In this document: one piece after another, positions 28,523 through 39,108 of the stretch
Layout of the letters: every line of letters starts with the position of its first letter
How positions within the stretch are numbered: position 1 is the stretch's first letter
DNA from: Akkermansia muciniphila
GTDB lineage: Bacteria > Verrucomicrobiota > Verrucomicrobiia > Limisphaerales > UBA9464
Direction: 5' to 3'
Assembly: GCA_945898055.1 (NCBI GenBank)
Contig: CAMDGV010000007.1
Span: forward strand, 1-64,000
DNA length: 64,000 bases
Program-made: the position numbers and the translations under genes
Notes under the pieces: generated by a model
Databases searched by the model: none
The model's input: the letters and a program-made list of their open reading frames with translations, nothing else
Told to the model about the DNA's origin: nothing

Positions 28523-30667
28523 ATGCTTCGACGTTCCATCAGAATGCTCAGTTTCCTAGCTTTTGGCTGGGCCGGTCTGCTTCTCTGTCTTCTCAGTGAG
28601 GCAACTTTGTTTGCTGCCGATGAGCCTCTCCTAAATCCAGGGAAGGCCTTGAGCTTTTGGGCTCTGCAGGCTGTCTCCAACCCGGCGGTTCCAGCGGTCC
28701 GGAACGAGGCATGGGTGAGGTCGCCTGTGGATGCCTTCATCCTCGCAACGCTCGAGCAAAAGGGGATCAAACCGGCTCTTCCCGTGGACCGTCGCTCACT
28801 GATTCGCAGGGCGACCTTTGATCTTACTGGGCTTCCGCCGAACCCAGACGAGGTTCAGGCCTTTCTCGAGGATCGATCACCCGATGCTTTCGCCGGGCTC
28901 GTGGAGCGGCTTCTCGCCTCGCCAAGGTATGGTGAGCGCTGGGGACGTCATTGGCTCGATGTGGCGCGTTATGCTGACTCAAATGGCTTGGATGAAAACG
29001 TCGCCTACGGCAATGCTTGGCGCTACCGCGACTATGTCATCCGGTCGTTCAACGCAGACAAACCCTACAACCTCTTTCTGATCGAACAGATTGCGGGCGA
29101 TCTCCTGCCAACCACCGAGGACCTGTCCCTTCGACACGATCGACTCGAGGCCCTTGGTTTTCTTTGTATCGGACCGAAACTCTTAGCGGAACCCGACAAA
29201 ATGAAGCTGGAGATGGATATTATTGACGAGCAGATCGAGACTTTCGGTCGGGCGTTTCTCGGTGCAACTCTGGGCTGCGCTCGCTGTCACGATCACAAGT
29301 TTGATCCTATCCCGACAGATGATTACTACTCCTTGGCAGCGATTTTCAAAAGCACTCGGACCATGGACGATCTTGCGACCATCGCCAAGTGGCACGAGCC
29401 TTCGGTCTCCACACCGGCCGACCTTCAGATCCAGAAAGCCTATTCTGAGCGTCTTGCCGCTCAGAAGACTTCCCTGACCAACCGGGTCTCAGAAGCGAAG
29501 CGTTTGCTTCTCTCCACACTTGGTACGAATGCGCTACCTCGGGAGCCGGAACGACATTATTCCAGCAATACAGTCGCACAGATTGAGGCACTGCGCACCG
29601 ATCTGAAGGCATTGGAGGCCGAGGCTCCGGAGCCCGCCAGTACCATGGGAGTGGAGGATGGCACGAATATTTGGAAGACGATTCGAGTGCATCTAAGGGG
29701 AAGTCATCTGACCCTAGGAGAATCGGTCCCTCGCAGAGTGCCGCGGGCGATGAGCTTTGGTCCTCCTCCTGAATTTGGCGAACGTCAGAGCGGACGACTG
29801 GAGCTTGCTAGTTGGTTGGCCGACCCGCGGCATCCACTGACGGCTCGCGTGTTTGTCAATCGAATCTGGCGTTGGCATTTTGGGCGGGGATTGGTGGCGA
29901 GTCCGGACAATTTCGGACTCTTAGGGGAGCGGCCTTCGCATCCTGAACTCCTCGACTGGTTGGCCCGCCGTTTTGTGTTAGATGGATGGAGCATGAAGTC
30001 TATGCACCGCCTCCTTATGCTCTCCAGCACCTACCAGATGTCGGTGAACGGGTCACGCGAAGTCGAGGATATTGATCCCGAGAATGCGCTCCTCTCACAC
30101 TTTTCGTTGTTGCGCCTCGGTGCGGAAGAAATTCGCGACAATCTGTTATCCGTCGCCGGCAAACTTGATCTGACAATGGCCGGCAAAACGATTCCTCTGA
30201 AGAATCGTGAGTTTGTCTTTAATCATACATCCAAAGATGCCACCACTTATGAGAGCCTGCGGCGAGCCGTGTACCTGCCGGTGATTCGAAACCATCTCTA
30301 CGATCTCTTCCAGCAGTTCGATTACCCGGATCCCGCTATCCCTAGTGGCAATCGGGCGACGACCGTGGTAGCGCCTCAGGCCCTGATGATGATGAATAGC
30401 GAGCTTGTTTTGGAGGCCGCCGAAGGCTTCGCTAGACGTCTGCTGGCTCCTCCCCATTCTTCGGACCGCCAACGGCTGCTCCAAGCCTATTTGCGTGCGT
30501 TTGGTCGGATTCCCTCTGGGCTGGAGCATCGTTTGGCTGAGACGTTTCTCCTTTCCTCCCAGGCGGCGCAGGGCGGGGGAGTTGCTTCGGAATCTGCACG
30601 CCTGGAAGCGTGGATAACCCTTTGCCAAACTTTATTGGCATCGAGTGAATTCATCTATTTGAACTGA
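28523..30667 (+). CDS. DUF1549/DUF1553 (PSD1) domain protein
   Basis: VDAFILATLEQKGIKPA...YGERWGRHWLDVARYADSNGLDENVAYGNAWRYRDYVIRSFN...LGCARCHDHKFDPIPTDDYYSL. Confidence 0.95.
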   Translation: MLRRSIRMLSFLAFGWAGLLLCLLSEATLFAADEPLLNPGKALSFWALQAVSNPAVPAVRNEAWVRSPVDAFILATLEQKGIKPALPVDRRSLIRRATFDLTGLPPNPDEVQAFLEDRSPDAFAGLVERLLASPRYGERWGRHWLDVARYADSNGLDENVAYGNAWRYRDYVIRSFNADKPYNLFLIEQIAGDLLPTTEDLSLRHDRLEALGFLCIGPKLLAEPDKMKLEMDIIDEQIETFGRAFLGATLGCARCHDHKFDPIPTDDYYSLAAIFKSTRTMDDLATIAKWHEPSVSTPADLQIQKAYSERLAAQKTSLTNRVSEAKRLLLSTLGTNALPREPERHYSSNTVAQIEALRTDLKALEAEAPEPASTMGVEDGTNIWKTIRVHLRGSHLTLGESVPRRVPRAMSFGPPPEFGERQSGRLELASWLADPRHPLTARVFVNRIWRWHFGRGLVASPDNFGLLGERPSHPELLDWLARRFVLDGWSMKSMHRLLMLSSTYQMSVNGSREVEDIDPENALLSHFSLLRLGAEEIRDNLLSVAGKLDLTMAGKTIPLKNREFVFNHTSKDATTYESLRRAVYLPVIRNHLYDLFQQFDYPDPAIPSGNRATTVVAPQALMMMNSELVLEAAEGFARRLLAPPHSSDRQRLLQAYLRAFGRIPSGLEHRLAETFLLSSQAAQGGGVASESARLEAWITLCQTLLASSEFIYLN

Positions 30668-30670
30668 ACA

Positions 30671-32107
30671 TTGCCCATGAACGCACCCGATTCGAGTTCA
30701 CCTCCAACGATCTCTCGGCGGCGGTTGTTGCAAGAGCTCGGCTTGGGCTTTGGTTGGCTCGCGGCCACTTCCCTGCTGACGTCCGCAGGGGAACCTGCGA
30801 CCGCTGTGGATCCGCTGGCCCCGAAGCGCCCTCACTTCCATGGCAGAGCTAAGCGGGTTATTTTTCTCTTTATGAAAGGAGGTCCTTCGCAGGTGGATAC
30901 CTTTGATCCTAAGCCGCTGCTCGACCGCGACGATGGAAAACCATTTCCCGGTCAGAAACCGAGGGTTCAGTTCGCACCAACGGCCGAACTGCTCAAATCT
31001 CCATGGAAGTTTAGGAATCACGGAGAGAGCGGATTGCCCGTCAGCGAATTGTTCCCGCATGTGGCGCACTGCGTGGATGACCTGTGCATTCTTCGTTCCG
31101 TGCATGGAACCAATGCTGCGCATGGCGGCGCGGCCTTGAAACTTCACACCGGCAGCGACAATTTTGTCCGTCCAAGTATGGGCTCCTGGATCAGCTATGG
31201 ACTGGGCACAGAGAATCAGAATCTGCCTGGATTCATTACGATCTGCCCCACCTTCGCCCACGGGGGGGTGAATAACTGGGGTGCGGCCTTTCTTCCAGCG
31301 GCTTACCAAGGAACGCCGCTCGGCAATGCGACTGTTCCGGCAGGGGACGCCATGGTACGTCACATCCGAAATTCGCGCCAGAGCTCAGCGCAGCAGCGAG
31401 AGCAACTCGATCTGCTTTCTGCGATGAATCGAGAACATCTCCGGCAGGTGGGGAGCCATCCAGCACTCGAAGGCCGTCTCAACTCATTTGAGTTGGCCTT
31501 CCGGATGCAGATGGCGATGCCGGAAGCCCAAGATTTTACTGGGGAATCCGAAATCACCCGGCGGCTCTATGGATTGGATGACAAGACTACAGCAAACTTT
31601 GGGCGGCAGTGTCTGATGGCACGACGTTTTGCGGAGCGGGGCGTGCGCTTCATCCAAGTCACCCATAGCGACGGGGAGGTTCAATGGGATCAGCACGGTG
31701 ACTTACGGAAGGGGCATGCCAAGAATGCAGCGGAAGTCGACAAGCCGATTGCTGGATTGTTGAAAGATTTAAAAGCGAGAGGACTTCTGGACGACACATT
31801 GGTGCTCTGGGGTGGAGAGTTTGGCCGCACCCCAACGGCTCAAGGAGGCCGCGATGGCCGCGACCACAATCCTGAAGGTTTTACAATGTGGATGGCTGGA
31901 GCGGGGGTAAAGGCGGGCACGGCCTATGGTGCAACCGACGATTACGGTTGGTATGCCACTGAGAACAAGATGCATATACACGATTTGCACGCCACCATTC
32001 TTGCCCTGCTCGGATTGGACCATGAGAAGCTCACTTGCCGGTTCGCTGGACGAGATTTTCGACTGACCGATGTCAGTGGGACCGTTGCGACAGGTGTCTT
32101 CGGCTAG
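30671..32107 (+). CDS. DUF1501 domain-containing protein
   Basis: KRVIFLFMKGGPSQVDTFDPKPLL...GRQCLMARRFAERGVRFIQVTH...LVLWGGEFGRTPTAQGGRDGRDHNPEGFTMWMAGAGVKAG; 3 nt after the PSD1 gene. Confidence 0.96.
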   Translation: MPMNAPDSSSPPTISRRRLLQELGLGFGWLAATSLLTSAGEPATAVDPLAPKRPHFHGRAKRVIFLFMKGGPSQVDTFDPKPLLDRDDGKPFPGQKPRVQFAPTAELLKSPWKFRNHGESGLPVSELFPHVAHCVDDLCILRSVHGTNAAHGGAALKLHTGSDNFVRPSMGSWISYGLGTENQNLPGFITICPTFAHGGVNNWGAAFLPAAYQGTPLGNATVPAGDAMVRHIRNSRQSSAQQREQLDLLSAMNREHLRQVGSHPALEGRLNSFELAFRMQMAMPEAQDFTGESEITRRLYGLDDKTTANFGRQCLMARRFAERGVRFIQVTHSDGEVQWDQHGDLRKGHAKNAAEVDKPIAGLLKDLKARGLLDDTLVLWGGEFGRTPTAQGGRDGRDHNPEGFTMWMAGAGVKAGTAYGATDDYGWYATENKMHIHDLHATILALLGLDHEKLTCRFAGRDFRLTDVSGTVATGVFG

Positions 32108-32386
32108 GACCAAAAGCTACGGACCGAGGGCATAAGAGGTAACCGTCGCTGTTTACTCAGTTAAAGGTGCAATTTCCCCATCAAAGCGGACCCGTTTTCC
32201 GTACTCATTGGAATAAATACTCCCCCCGAGGCTCATTTAGATCAAAGGGCTTAGTCATCGCAGAGCGAGAACGAGGGCAGGCGATCTATTTCCTTTTTTC
32301 ATGAAGCGCACCAGAGGACGGTGGCGAAAACGAGAGTCAGCACTCGGGAATTCACCGACGAGAGTTACCCAAATGAAGGTCTCAAA

Positions 32387-33913
32387 TTATTCCACCGCGC
32401 AATGGATCGCCCAGAGCTGCCGTTCGCGATTCATCTGGTTGTTGGTTTTGATCAAGAGTTGGTTGTCGCCCTTGTTGAGCGTGACGTGAATCTTTACCGT
32501 CTCGAATTCCTGAGCATGATTGATCATAGCCACCTGCTGCCCGTTGAGGTAAACGATGGCCCAATTGTCTAAACTGAGACGCAATTTGACACGCCGCTTC
32601 GATCCGCTGGTCACAGTGGCGTGGACATAGAACGACTGATCTGTGCGCGGGTAGGGGTAACGCGTTTGATACATCCCTTCGAGCCGAACCCAGCCGAACT
32701 TCGCGAGGAGGTTGTGGCTCGTGAATTCTTTTCCGCCCAAGGTAACTTTTCCGGGCCAGTTCCCTTGAGACAACTGCCGCACGAAATCGGGGTTGGGTTT
32801 CCTGAACGATTCAAGGTTGTTGCCGTCGGGAAATGGGCCGAGGACTTGCCAACCTTGTGGTGCCAAGAACGGCGGGGCCTTCGATCCTAGGACCTTGTAA
32901 AAGTAGGAGACGGCCTCGTAGTCATCTGGACGCGCGGCGGACGTGAAAATCAGCGATGAGCGGAATGGGATCGGATCTGGGCCGAAGAATCGGTAGTAAA
33001 CACCATCCTGATCGGTGCGCCCGCGGTTGTTGCGATAGGGGCAACCGGCCCAGCGCGTCTGATACTGGTTAAAGCCCCACGAGAAGCCGAAGTCGTCCTC
33101 GACGTTGTGACCGCAAATGACGTGAGGATCGGTCTGGCCATCGATGAGCAGGCGCGTGCCGCTATTGTGGAAGACCATGTCGCCGTGATCCCGCTGACGC
33201 CAGCCCATGATGTAGCCGGCGAGGAATCCAGTGCCCTCGGTCTCCGCGATCGGAAACGGTTCGGTGGGCTTGCCCGGTTGGGCGATATTCCGTTGCGCGT
33301 GGAAGCGGAGCGGCGTCAGGTTCACTCCGGCTCGGTACTGCTGCCAGTCGATCATTCCGCCGCCGTTCTTCGCGGAGCCCGCATGCAGCGCGATACGACA
33401 GGCCTTTGAGAACGGGATTGGCAGGTAGAGGTTCCATCCCGGCGACGCGTTGGTGGGGATGTGGACATCATTGGTGATCGTGAAGTTCGGGAAATTTGCT
33501 AACCCAGCGCTGTTGATGTGGTAATCCTCGAAGCCCAACATCGCGCCGAAGAATGAGCGGAAGGGCATCCGCACCTGAGGTTCGGCCGCCCCATCGACCG
33601 TGATCTCGATCATCAGATCTTCGATGTTTTTCTCGCCGAACACGAACCAGAGGTGGCGTACGCAACCCGCGCCCGTGGCGTTGAAGATTTCGACTGGCTT
33701 GCCCGGCAGCAAACTAATGTTTGCCGTGGCGCGCCGGGCGCGGAAGTCCGTCGGCAGTTGCAGTAACGGCACCGCCGGATCGGCGTAGGTTGGGGGGAAG
33801 GGTCCAGCCTTTTGGGCGTGGGCAGAGCCGGCGGGAAGGTAGGCAGACGTAAGGACGAGAACCGCGAGCACGAGTTGCAGAGAGTAAAGATATCTTAGTC
33901 GATTGATTCGCAT
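32387..33913 (-). CDS. DUF2961 (GH172-like) secreted protein
   Basis: FNATGAGCVRHLWFVFGEKNIEDLMIEITVDGAAEPQVRMPFRSFFGAMLG...YLPIPFSKACRIAL...GFLAGYIMGWRQRDHGDMVFHNSGT..DDFGFSWGFNQYQTRWAGCPY. Confidence 0.85.
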   Translation of the reverse strand: MRINRLRYLYSLQLVLAVLVLTSAYLPAGSAHAQKAGPFPPTYADPAVPLLQLPTDFRARRATANISLLPGKPVEIFNATGAGCVRHLWFVFGEKNIEDLMIEITVDGAAEPQVRMPFRSFFGAMLGFEDYHINSAGLANFPNFTITNDVHIPTNASPGWNLYLPIPFSKACRIALHAGSAKNGGGMIDWQQYRAGVNLTPLRFHAQRNIAQPGKPTEPFPIAETEGTGFLAGYIMGWRQRDHGDMVFHNSGTRLLIDGQTDPHVICGHNVEDDFGFSWGFNQYQTRWAGCPYRNNRGRTDQDGVYYRFFGPDPIPFRSSLIFTSAARPDDYEAVSYFYKVLGSKAPPFLAPQGWQVLGPFPDGNNLESFRKPNPDFVRQLSQGNWPGKVTLGGKEFTSHNLLAKFGWVRLEGMYQTRYPYPRTDQSFYVHATVTSGSKRRVKLRLSLDNWAIVYLNGQQVAMINHAQEFETVKIHVTLNKGDNQLLIKTNNQMNRERQLWAIHCAVE

Positions 33914-34119
33914 AAATTGTTTGCGTTGGGTTTAAAGAATCGTCCTTGCCTGCATCGGCACAGGGTGGGTTTGTGCCTCAAGAATTTGATTTTACGGTTG
34001 AGGAAAGCTAGAAGAATTGTTTTTTGACGGCGTACTTTCAGACCCTGTATTTCTCGGATGTGAGCTATGAAAGTACCCGTTGACTGGTTTTTTGCAGGCT
34101 CTTTAATGATTTTTTGGAG

Positions 34120-34700
34120 TTGGGCTAAGGGGCAGGCTACCTGTGACTGTGACGTGTGCGGTGAGGTGTTCACCGCGCCGCTGCTCGCGGAGGCCGGGAC
34201 CCAGAAATAGGATGTCAGCCTAGGGACGATGATCGGTTGGCTGCGTTTTGGGTGCGGGGTGCCGCATTACCGGTTGGCACGCAATGGGAGGCGATGCTGC
34301 CGGTGGCGCAGGCGGCGGAACCGGTTTTCCGAGAATTGATCTGGCAAGCCTCGGTGCTGTACGTGGACGCCACCACGATGCGGGTGCGAGAAATGCGCTC
34401 CAAAGGAGGAAGCGGAATCGATCCAAAACGCACGGGCACTTTCACCATCGCGGTCGTGGGGGAATGGGGGCGGTAAACGATTATCCTCTACTTCATCGGC
34501 TGGAAACATGCTGGGGAGAACCTCCCCGAGGTCCTCCGGCACCGGGAGGCCGGCCTAGAGCCACCGATCCTGATGTGCAATGCATGCGAAACGTCCCTAG
34601 GGAATTCTGGACCGTGCTCGCTCCAGCGAAATCTCTCGAAATTCAGGGACTTAAAGTCTCACCTGATTTCTGGTTTTACCCCGCCACTTTTCTGACGGCT
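34120..34700 (+). pseudogene. IS66-like transposase (TnpC) fragment
   Basis: CDVCGEVFTAPLLAEAG.QK.DVSLGTMIGWLRFGCGVPHYRLAR; AEPVFRELIWQASVLYVDATTMRVREM; DPKRTGTFTIAVVGEWGR*TIILYFIGWKHAGENLPEVLRHREAGLEPPILMCNA. Multiple frame breaks. Confidence 0.8.
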
Positions 34701-34752
34701 GAAAAATAGACACAGCGGCATCTCTTTAAATACCTAGGGTGAGCCTTGGATT

Positions 34753-37476
34753 TTATTGACGACTGGGAAAGCGAAGTTCCACGGCCCCCTTGTCGGAGAG
34801 TTCAAGGATCAGGCGATCGCTGAGGGGATCATGATCGATTTTCGCGGTCTTAAGTCTTTTCCCATTCAGAAGCACCGTTGTTTTCTTAGGGACTCCAGTA
34901 ATCAGCACTCGCCAGCCATGACGACTCCAACTGGCGACTTGAAAACGAAGTCGATCCTCAGATTCAGAGATGATCTGCACCAAACCGGGTGCGTGAATAA
35001 AACCACGATGAGAGGGACGGGCGACGGACATTTGCACAGGAGGTTCACCATAGAAGGCGAGAGAACCTGGAAGAAGAGTTGCTGGGTTAATGGGGACCGG
35101 ATTTCGAAACTGGGCTTTGAGATCGTAACTGTCTGGGAGGAGACCTTGATTAAGAGTTTCGGAGGCAGGATGGACGTGTTGGATCCCGGCTGCAGCAATG
35201 CCATCGGCGAGACTATTCCAGCGAGAAGCTTCATCGTGCCAAGCCAGATGCCGAAGGGCTTCAGCGTAGACTAATCCGCACCATTGAACAGGGAGACCGA
35301 TCCAGTTAGGCGCGACAAACTGGGTGGCCCCTAGCACCGGAATTGTGGAATAGAGTCCCACCCTATCTGCGACCGGTGGAACGAGATAAACAAAGGGAAC
35401 TCCGGTCCAAGCCCAATAGCGGGCTTCATCGAGATGATTGGGATCGCCGGTAAGTTCAAAGGCAAGAATCCCAGCCTCGCAGAGGTGAGCGCTGGCAAGA
35501 ATATCCGGCGTGTGCAATGGAACTTCCCACGTCTGAGCTCCACGGGGAACTCCCCCACGCCAACGTGAGAGGGTCTTGAAAAGACGAAGCCCTTCCGATT
35601 TAAGTTGAACATCTCCGGTAAGCGTCGCGGCGCGCAAAATTTGGACCAGAGCGGTTGCGGCAAGCCCATTGGCTTGGCTTTGCCAATGCGTGCGCGCTAA
35701 ATTAAGTCCAGACTGAGGCGGTCGATAGAGAAGTGAATCTGAGGTGTCAAATTGACTGACAAGCTGGGCGGCCTGAACGGTTATGCTGTTCAATTGTGAC
35801 CGTACATTTCCATGGAGCAGGGCTGGGAGAAGCCAACGAATATGTCCCACTTGACGGTGCGGTGAGGGGTCTGCGGTGGCTGCGACCTCGGCGTGGGCTT
35901 CGATGGCGGCAATTTCGAGACGCTTGGCTAGGTGCGCATCATCGACCCGTGAACTGAGCCACTCCATCCAGAGGGCGGCGTCGATGGCGGGGGCCGGTTG
36001 AAATCCATTGCCGATCGCGTGCCGATATTGAGCTCCCTTACGAATCCCCGAATCCAGCCATCCGCCGGCTTCCAATCTCCAAAAATCTCTCGCACTTATT
36101 CCAGTTGCGGGGATTTGAGGAAGGGGATGCGTGGCAAAATAAGCTTCCAAGGCAGGAACCATATTGGAACCGAGTCCACCCCTCAGGGTTACGGTGAACT
36201 CGAGAGGCTTTGTTGGGTCAAGTCGAAGGGGCCCATACGGCAACAGCGCTCCATCGGGACGTTCGGTCCCATTACTTCCGGGGGCGATAATACCGAGAAG
36301 ATGCCGACCGGAATGGAAGACTCGATCCGGTGAATCAAAGAGTGGGGCAACCGAGTTAGCCCGGATCCAGTCCAAGGAGAGCCAACGCCCTCCGGCAGCC
36401 AAACTCATGAGAGGCAAAGTGAGTTTACTGGAGTCAGGGACCCGACGGAGCGAGCTCGGTCCGATTATATCTCGTTCGGAGCTTGAGTCTTCATTCTCCA
36501 AATACTCGACGCCAGCAAGAAGCGCTTGCGACTTATTCGTCCCGAAGCTACGCGAACCAGCCAGAAGCAGGGTACCTGGGACAAAGATGCAATCGCGGAT
36601 TTGATCCACCGAAAGAGAGGTGCGAATCCGCAATCCTCCCCCATTCGAATCGACGCGACGCGTCCAACGCCAAAGAGCTCCCTGGGGATCGGTCACCGTA
36701 GTTTCTAGGCGCAACGCAGCTCCGATGGTCCGAAAGATCGGTTCGGCACCGCGTAGATTAAACCAGACCGCTTTTGATCCCTGCAGGTAGCCAATTGGAC
36801 TGTCTGGGCTTGAGAAAGCAAACGGCTGTCCCTGAACGTCTATGGTGAAGCCGTTGAACTCCTGGCGATCTTGGTTAAATCGCAAACCTGGACCGACTAC
36901 CGAGACTTTGCGTGAGGCGGAGTCCGACTCGGCGAGATCAGGCCAATCGGGTTCAGTCAGAAGAGGGCGAGGCTCGAACCAGATCCGTTGAATGCGAGTC
37001 GTATCGCCAGTGCTGCCAGGGCAATCGAAACGTAAGGAGAAAGATCCTTGGAGTGCAGGAATAGGAACACGCGCTTCGAACCACTCGGTTGAGGGAACAA
37101 GAAAGCGAACAGATTCGGCCTCTGATGCGTTGGATTGAAACCAAAACAATTGTCCCCAACCAGCTGTTGAGGAACGCATTCTAACCTTTAGCCAAAGAGG
37201 GGATTCCCCAGTAAAAGCGAGGGGAGATCGAAAAAAGTAAGGATCCGAGCCAGTGACCTGCAGGCACAGTCCGTTGGTACCATCGGAAGTGACGGTGAGT
37301 TCATGTGGATTAGCCCAGAGGCGGGCCTCGTCGGGACGACAAAAATCTAAAGCCGGCAGGGAAACGGCGGCCGAGCAAGCCACTCGATCAAAGTCGAATA
37401 GCAACAAAAAGAGAAACCAGGAACGGGCTAGGCCAAGTTTAATAACGGCTTTTAGATTTGAGGGTTTTTGTCTCAT
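34753..37476 (-). CDS. Large secreted protein of unknown function
   Basis: ORF with signal-like N-terminus; ATG at 37476 overlaps the stop of the upstream PQQ-propeller gene as ATGA. No confident family recognised. Confidence 0.75.
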   Translation of the reverse strand: MRQKPSNLKAVIKLGLARSWFLFLLLFDFDRVACSAAVSLPALDFCRPDEARLWANPHELTVTSDGTNGLCLQVTGSDPYFFRSPLAFTGESPLWLKVRMRSSTAGWGQLFWFQSNASEAESVRFLVPSTEWFEARVPIPALQGSFSLRFDCPGSTGDTTRIQRIWFEPRPLLTEPDWPDLAESDSASRKVSVVGPGLRFNQDRQEFNGFTIDVQGQPFAFSSPDSPIGYLQGSKAVWFNLRGAEPIFRTIGAALRLETTVTDPQGALWRWTRRVDSNGGGLRIRTSLSVDQIRDCIFVPGTLLLAGSRSFGTNKSQALLAGVEYLENEDSSSERDIIGPSSLRRVPDSSKLTLPLMSLAAGGRWLSLDWIRANSVAPLFDSPDRVFHSGRHLLGIIAPGSNGTERPDGALLPYGPLRLDPTKPLEFTVTLRGGLGSNMVPALEAYFATHPLPQIPATGISARDFWRLEAGGWLDSGIRKGAQYRHAIGNGFQPAPAIDAALWMEWLSSRVDDAHLAKRLEIAAIEAHAEVAATADPSPHRQVGHIRWLLPALLHGNVRSQLNSITVQAAQLVSQFDTSDSLLYRPPQSGLNLARTHWQSQANGLAATALVQILRAATLTGDVQLKSEGLRLFKTLSRWRGGVPRGAQTWEVPLHTPDILASAHLCEAGILAFELTGDPNHLDEARYWAWTGVPFVYLVPPVADRVGLYSTIPVLGATQFVAPNWIGLPVQWCGLVYAEALRHLAWHDEASRWNSLADGIAAAGIQHVHPASETLNQGLLPDSYDLKAQFRNPVPINPATLLPGSLAFYGEPPVQMSVARPSHRGFIHAPGLVQIISESEDRLRFQVASWSRHGWRVLITGVPKKTTVLLNGKRLKTAKIDHDPLSDRLILELSDKGAVELRFPSRQ

Positions 37477-38822
37477 TTTTCGCGGATGCAATAGAGAGAC
37501 TTTACTCCCCGAAGATAAATTTCTCGATCCACCAACGCCGCGCTTGAACTGAAAGAATCGTCTAAATGGTTGATCGCCAGGGTAGCATTTTCTTTGTCGT
37601 GCTGAAGGACAACCGTAGTGCCATCGCGGGCAGTGACGTAGATGCGCCCGCTCGCTCCAACCGGTGAGGAAAAGATAAAATCTCGAATACCATTTAGACG
37701 GAGAGGTTCACCACGAAACTGCCCGGTTGAAGGGTCGAGACGCACCAGTATATTTTGATTATGACGGATGTGATAAAGCGTGTCGTCATAGAGCAGAGGA
37801 GAGGCGACGTAGGGGGTTAGACGGCTGAGACGCCAAGCCACATGGGGGGTGTTGGCGAGGTCACCTTTGGCACCGGCTAGGCGGATGGCTATCATGGCCT
37901 GCGAATAGTAACTGTTCCCAGCGATGAGAAGTCCCTGCCAATAGACCGGAGAGGCCACCACGTTGTCGGTAAGTCCGGGACATTCCCAGAGTAAGGCACC
38001 GCTCTCGAGGTCATAACCCCGCAAACGTTTTGTGGCACTGACAATGACCTGATGCTTACCGTCGACCTCGATGACGAGGGGCGTAGACCAAGATGTTTTT
38101 TCGTCACGGGCAACCTTCCAAAGCCGTTGACCGCTACGTTTGTTAAAAGCGTGCAGGAACGAGTTACCTTCATGATCCCAGTTTACCAAGAGGGTTTGCC
38201 CCTGAAGAACCGGCGAACTGCCTTCGCCATGGGAGTGCAATGTTTGCATTTTTCCGAGGTCAGCCTCCCACTTCACTACCCCATTTGGGTCGAGGCAATA
38301 AAGACCGCGTGAACCAAAGAAAGCGTAGATAAACTCGCCATCCGTGATGGGCGAGTTAGAGGCTTGGCTTCCGGTGTTATGACCGCCCTCGTGAGGCCAT
38401 TCCTCGCGCACGATTCGGGTCCATAAGATGCGACCCTCTTTCCGGTCTAACGCGATGACTTTGTACTGATGCCTATGAGTCACCGGCAGGCTATCATGCA
38501 CCCCGGGAGCAGAATCGTGGACCGGCTTTTGCTCGTTACCCACTGGGTTTGCTGCGGTTAGATACACCTGCCCCCCGTAGACAATAGGCGTGGAATGTCC
38601 CAGTCCGGGGAGGTTGACTTTCCAAGCAATATTCTTTTGCTCACTCCATTCAATCGGCGGATTTGCCAGAGGCGCAACCCCATTTGCCAGAGGCCCGCGC
38701 CATTGCATCCAGTTGCGGAGCGTCAGGTTATGAGGGGTGTCTGCAATGATTGAGCAGGTCAAAAAGAGGATGGCGATAAGCCAAGCGGGGAACCACTGAG
38801 CCTGTGAACTTGGAGCGCGCAT
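37473..38822 (-). CDS. PQQ-like beta-propeller repeat protein
   Basis: NWMQWRGPLANGVAPLANPPIEWSEQKNIAWKVNLPGLGHSTPIVYGGQVYLTAAN...VIALDRKEGRILWTR...GLYCLDPNGVVKWEADLG. Confidence 0.92.
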   Translation of the reverse strand: MRAPSSQAQWFPAWLIAILFLTCSIIADTPHNLTLRNWMQWRGPLANGVAPLANPPIEWSEQKNIAWKVNLPGLGHSTPIVYGGQVYLTAANPVGNEQKPVHDSAPGVHDSLPVTHRHQYKVIALDRKEGRILWTRIVREEWPHEGGHNTGSQASNSPITDGEFIYAFFGSRGLYCLDPNGVVKWEADLGKMQTLHSHGEGSSPVLQGQTLLVNWDHEGNSFLHAFNKRSGQRLWKVARDEKTSWSTPLVIEVDGKHQVIVSATKRLRGYDLESGALLWECPGLTDNVVASPVYWQGLLIAGNSYYSQAMIAIRLAGAKGDLANTPHVAWRLSRLTPYVASPLLYDDTLYHIRHNQNILVRLDPSTGQFRGEPLRLNGIRDFIFSSPVGASGRIYVTARDGTTVVLQHDKENATLAINHLDDSFSSSAALVDREIYLRGVKSLYCIREK

Positions 38823-39108
38823 CTGTTGGGGGTTAGGGTGTTCGTTGATGAGTTAAAATTGAAGGCTAGAACTAGGACTGTACACCTGCCATCCTCTGAC
38901 TCTTTAGGGGGATCAGCGTGAAAATGAGTTCACTGAAGCTAGCCTCAGAACCGGAAAAGTCCCACTCAATCCTGAGCTGACCGCGCGTCTTTTTCGATCA
39001 CCGATTCTCGTCAATCGACGATCCTCCCTTTCACTTTGGAAGATCGAGGAGAAGGAGAGATGAATCCGAACATTGCCTTCTCAGACAATTTCCTCCCAAA
39101 ATCACTCA

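Noticed and set aside
34756-35274. Plus 172-aa ORF
   Set aside because: Antisense shadow of the large minus-strand secreted protein gene.
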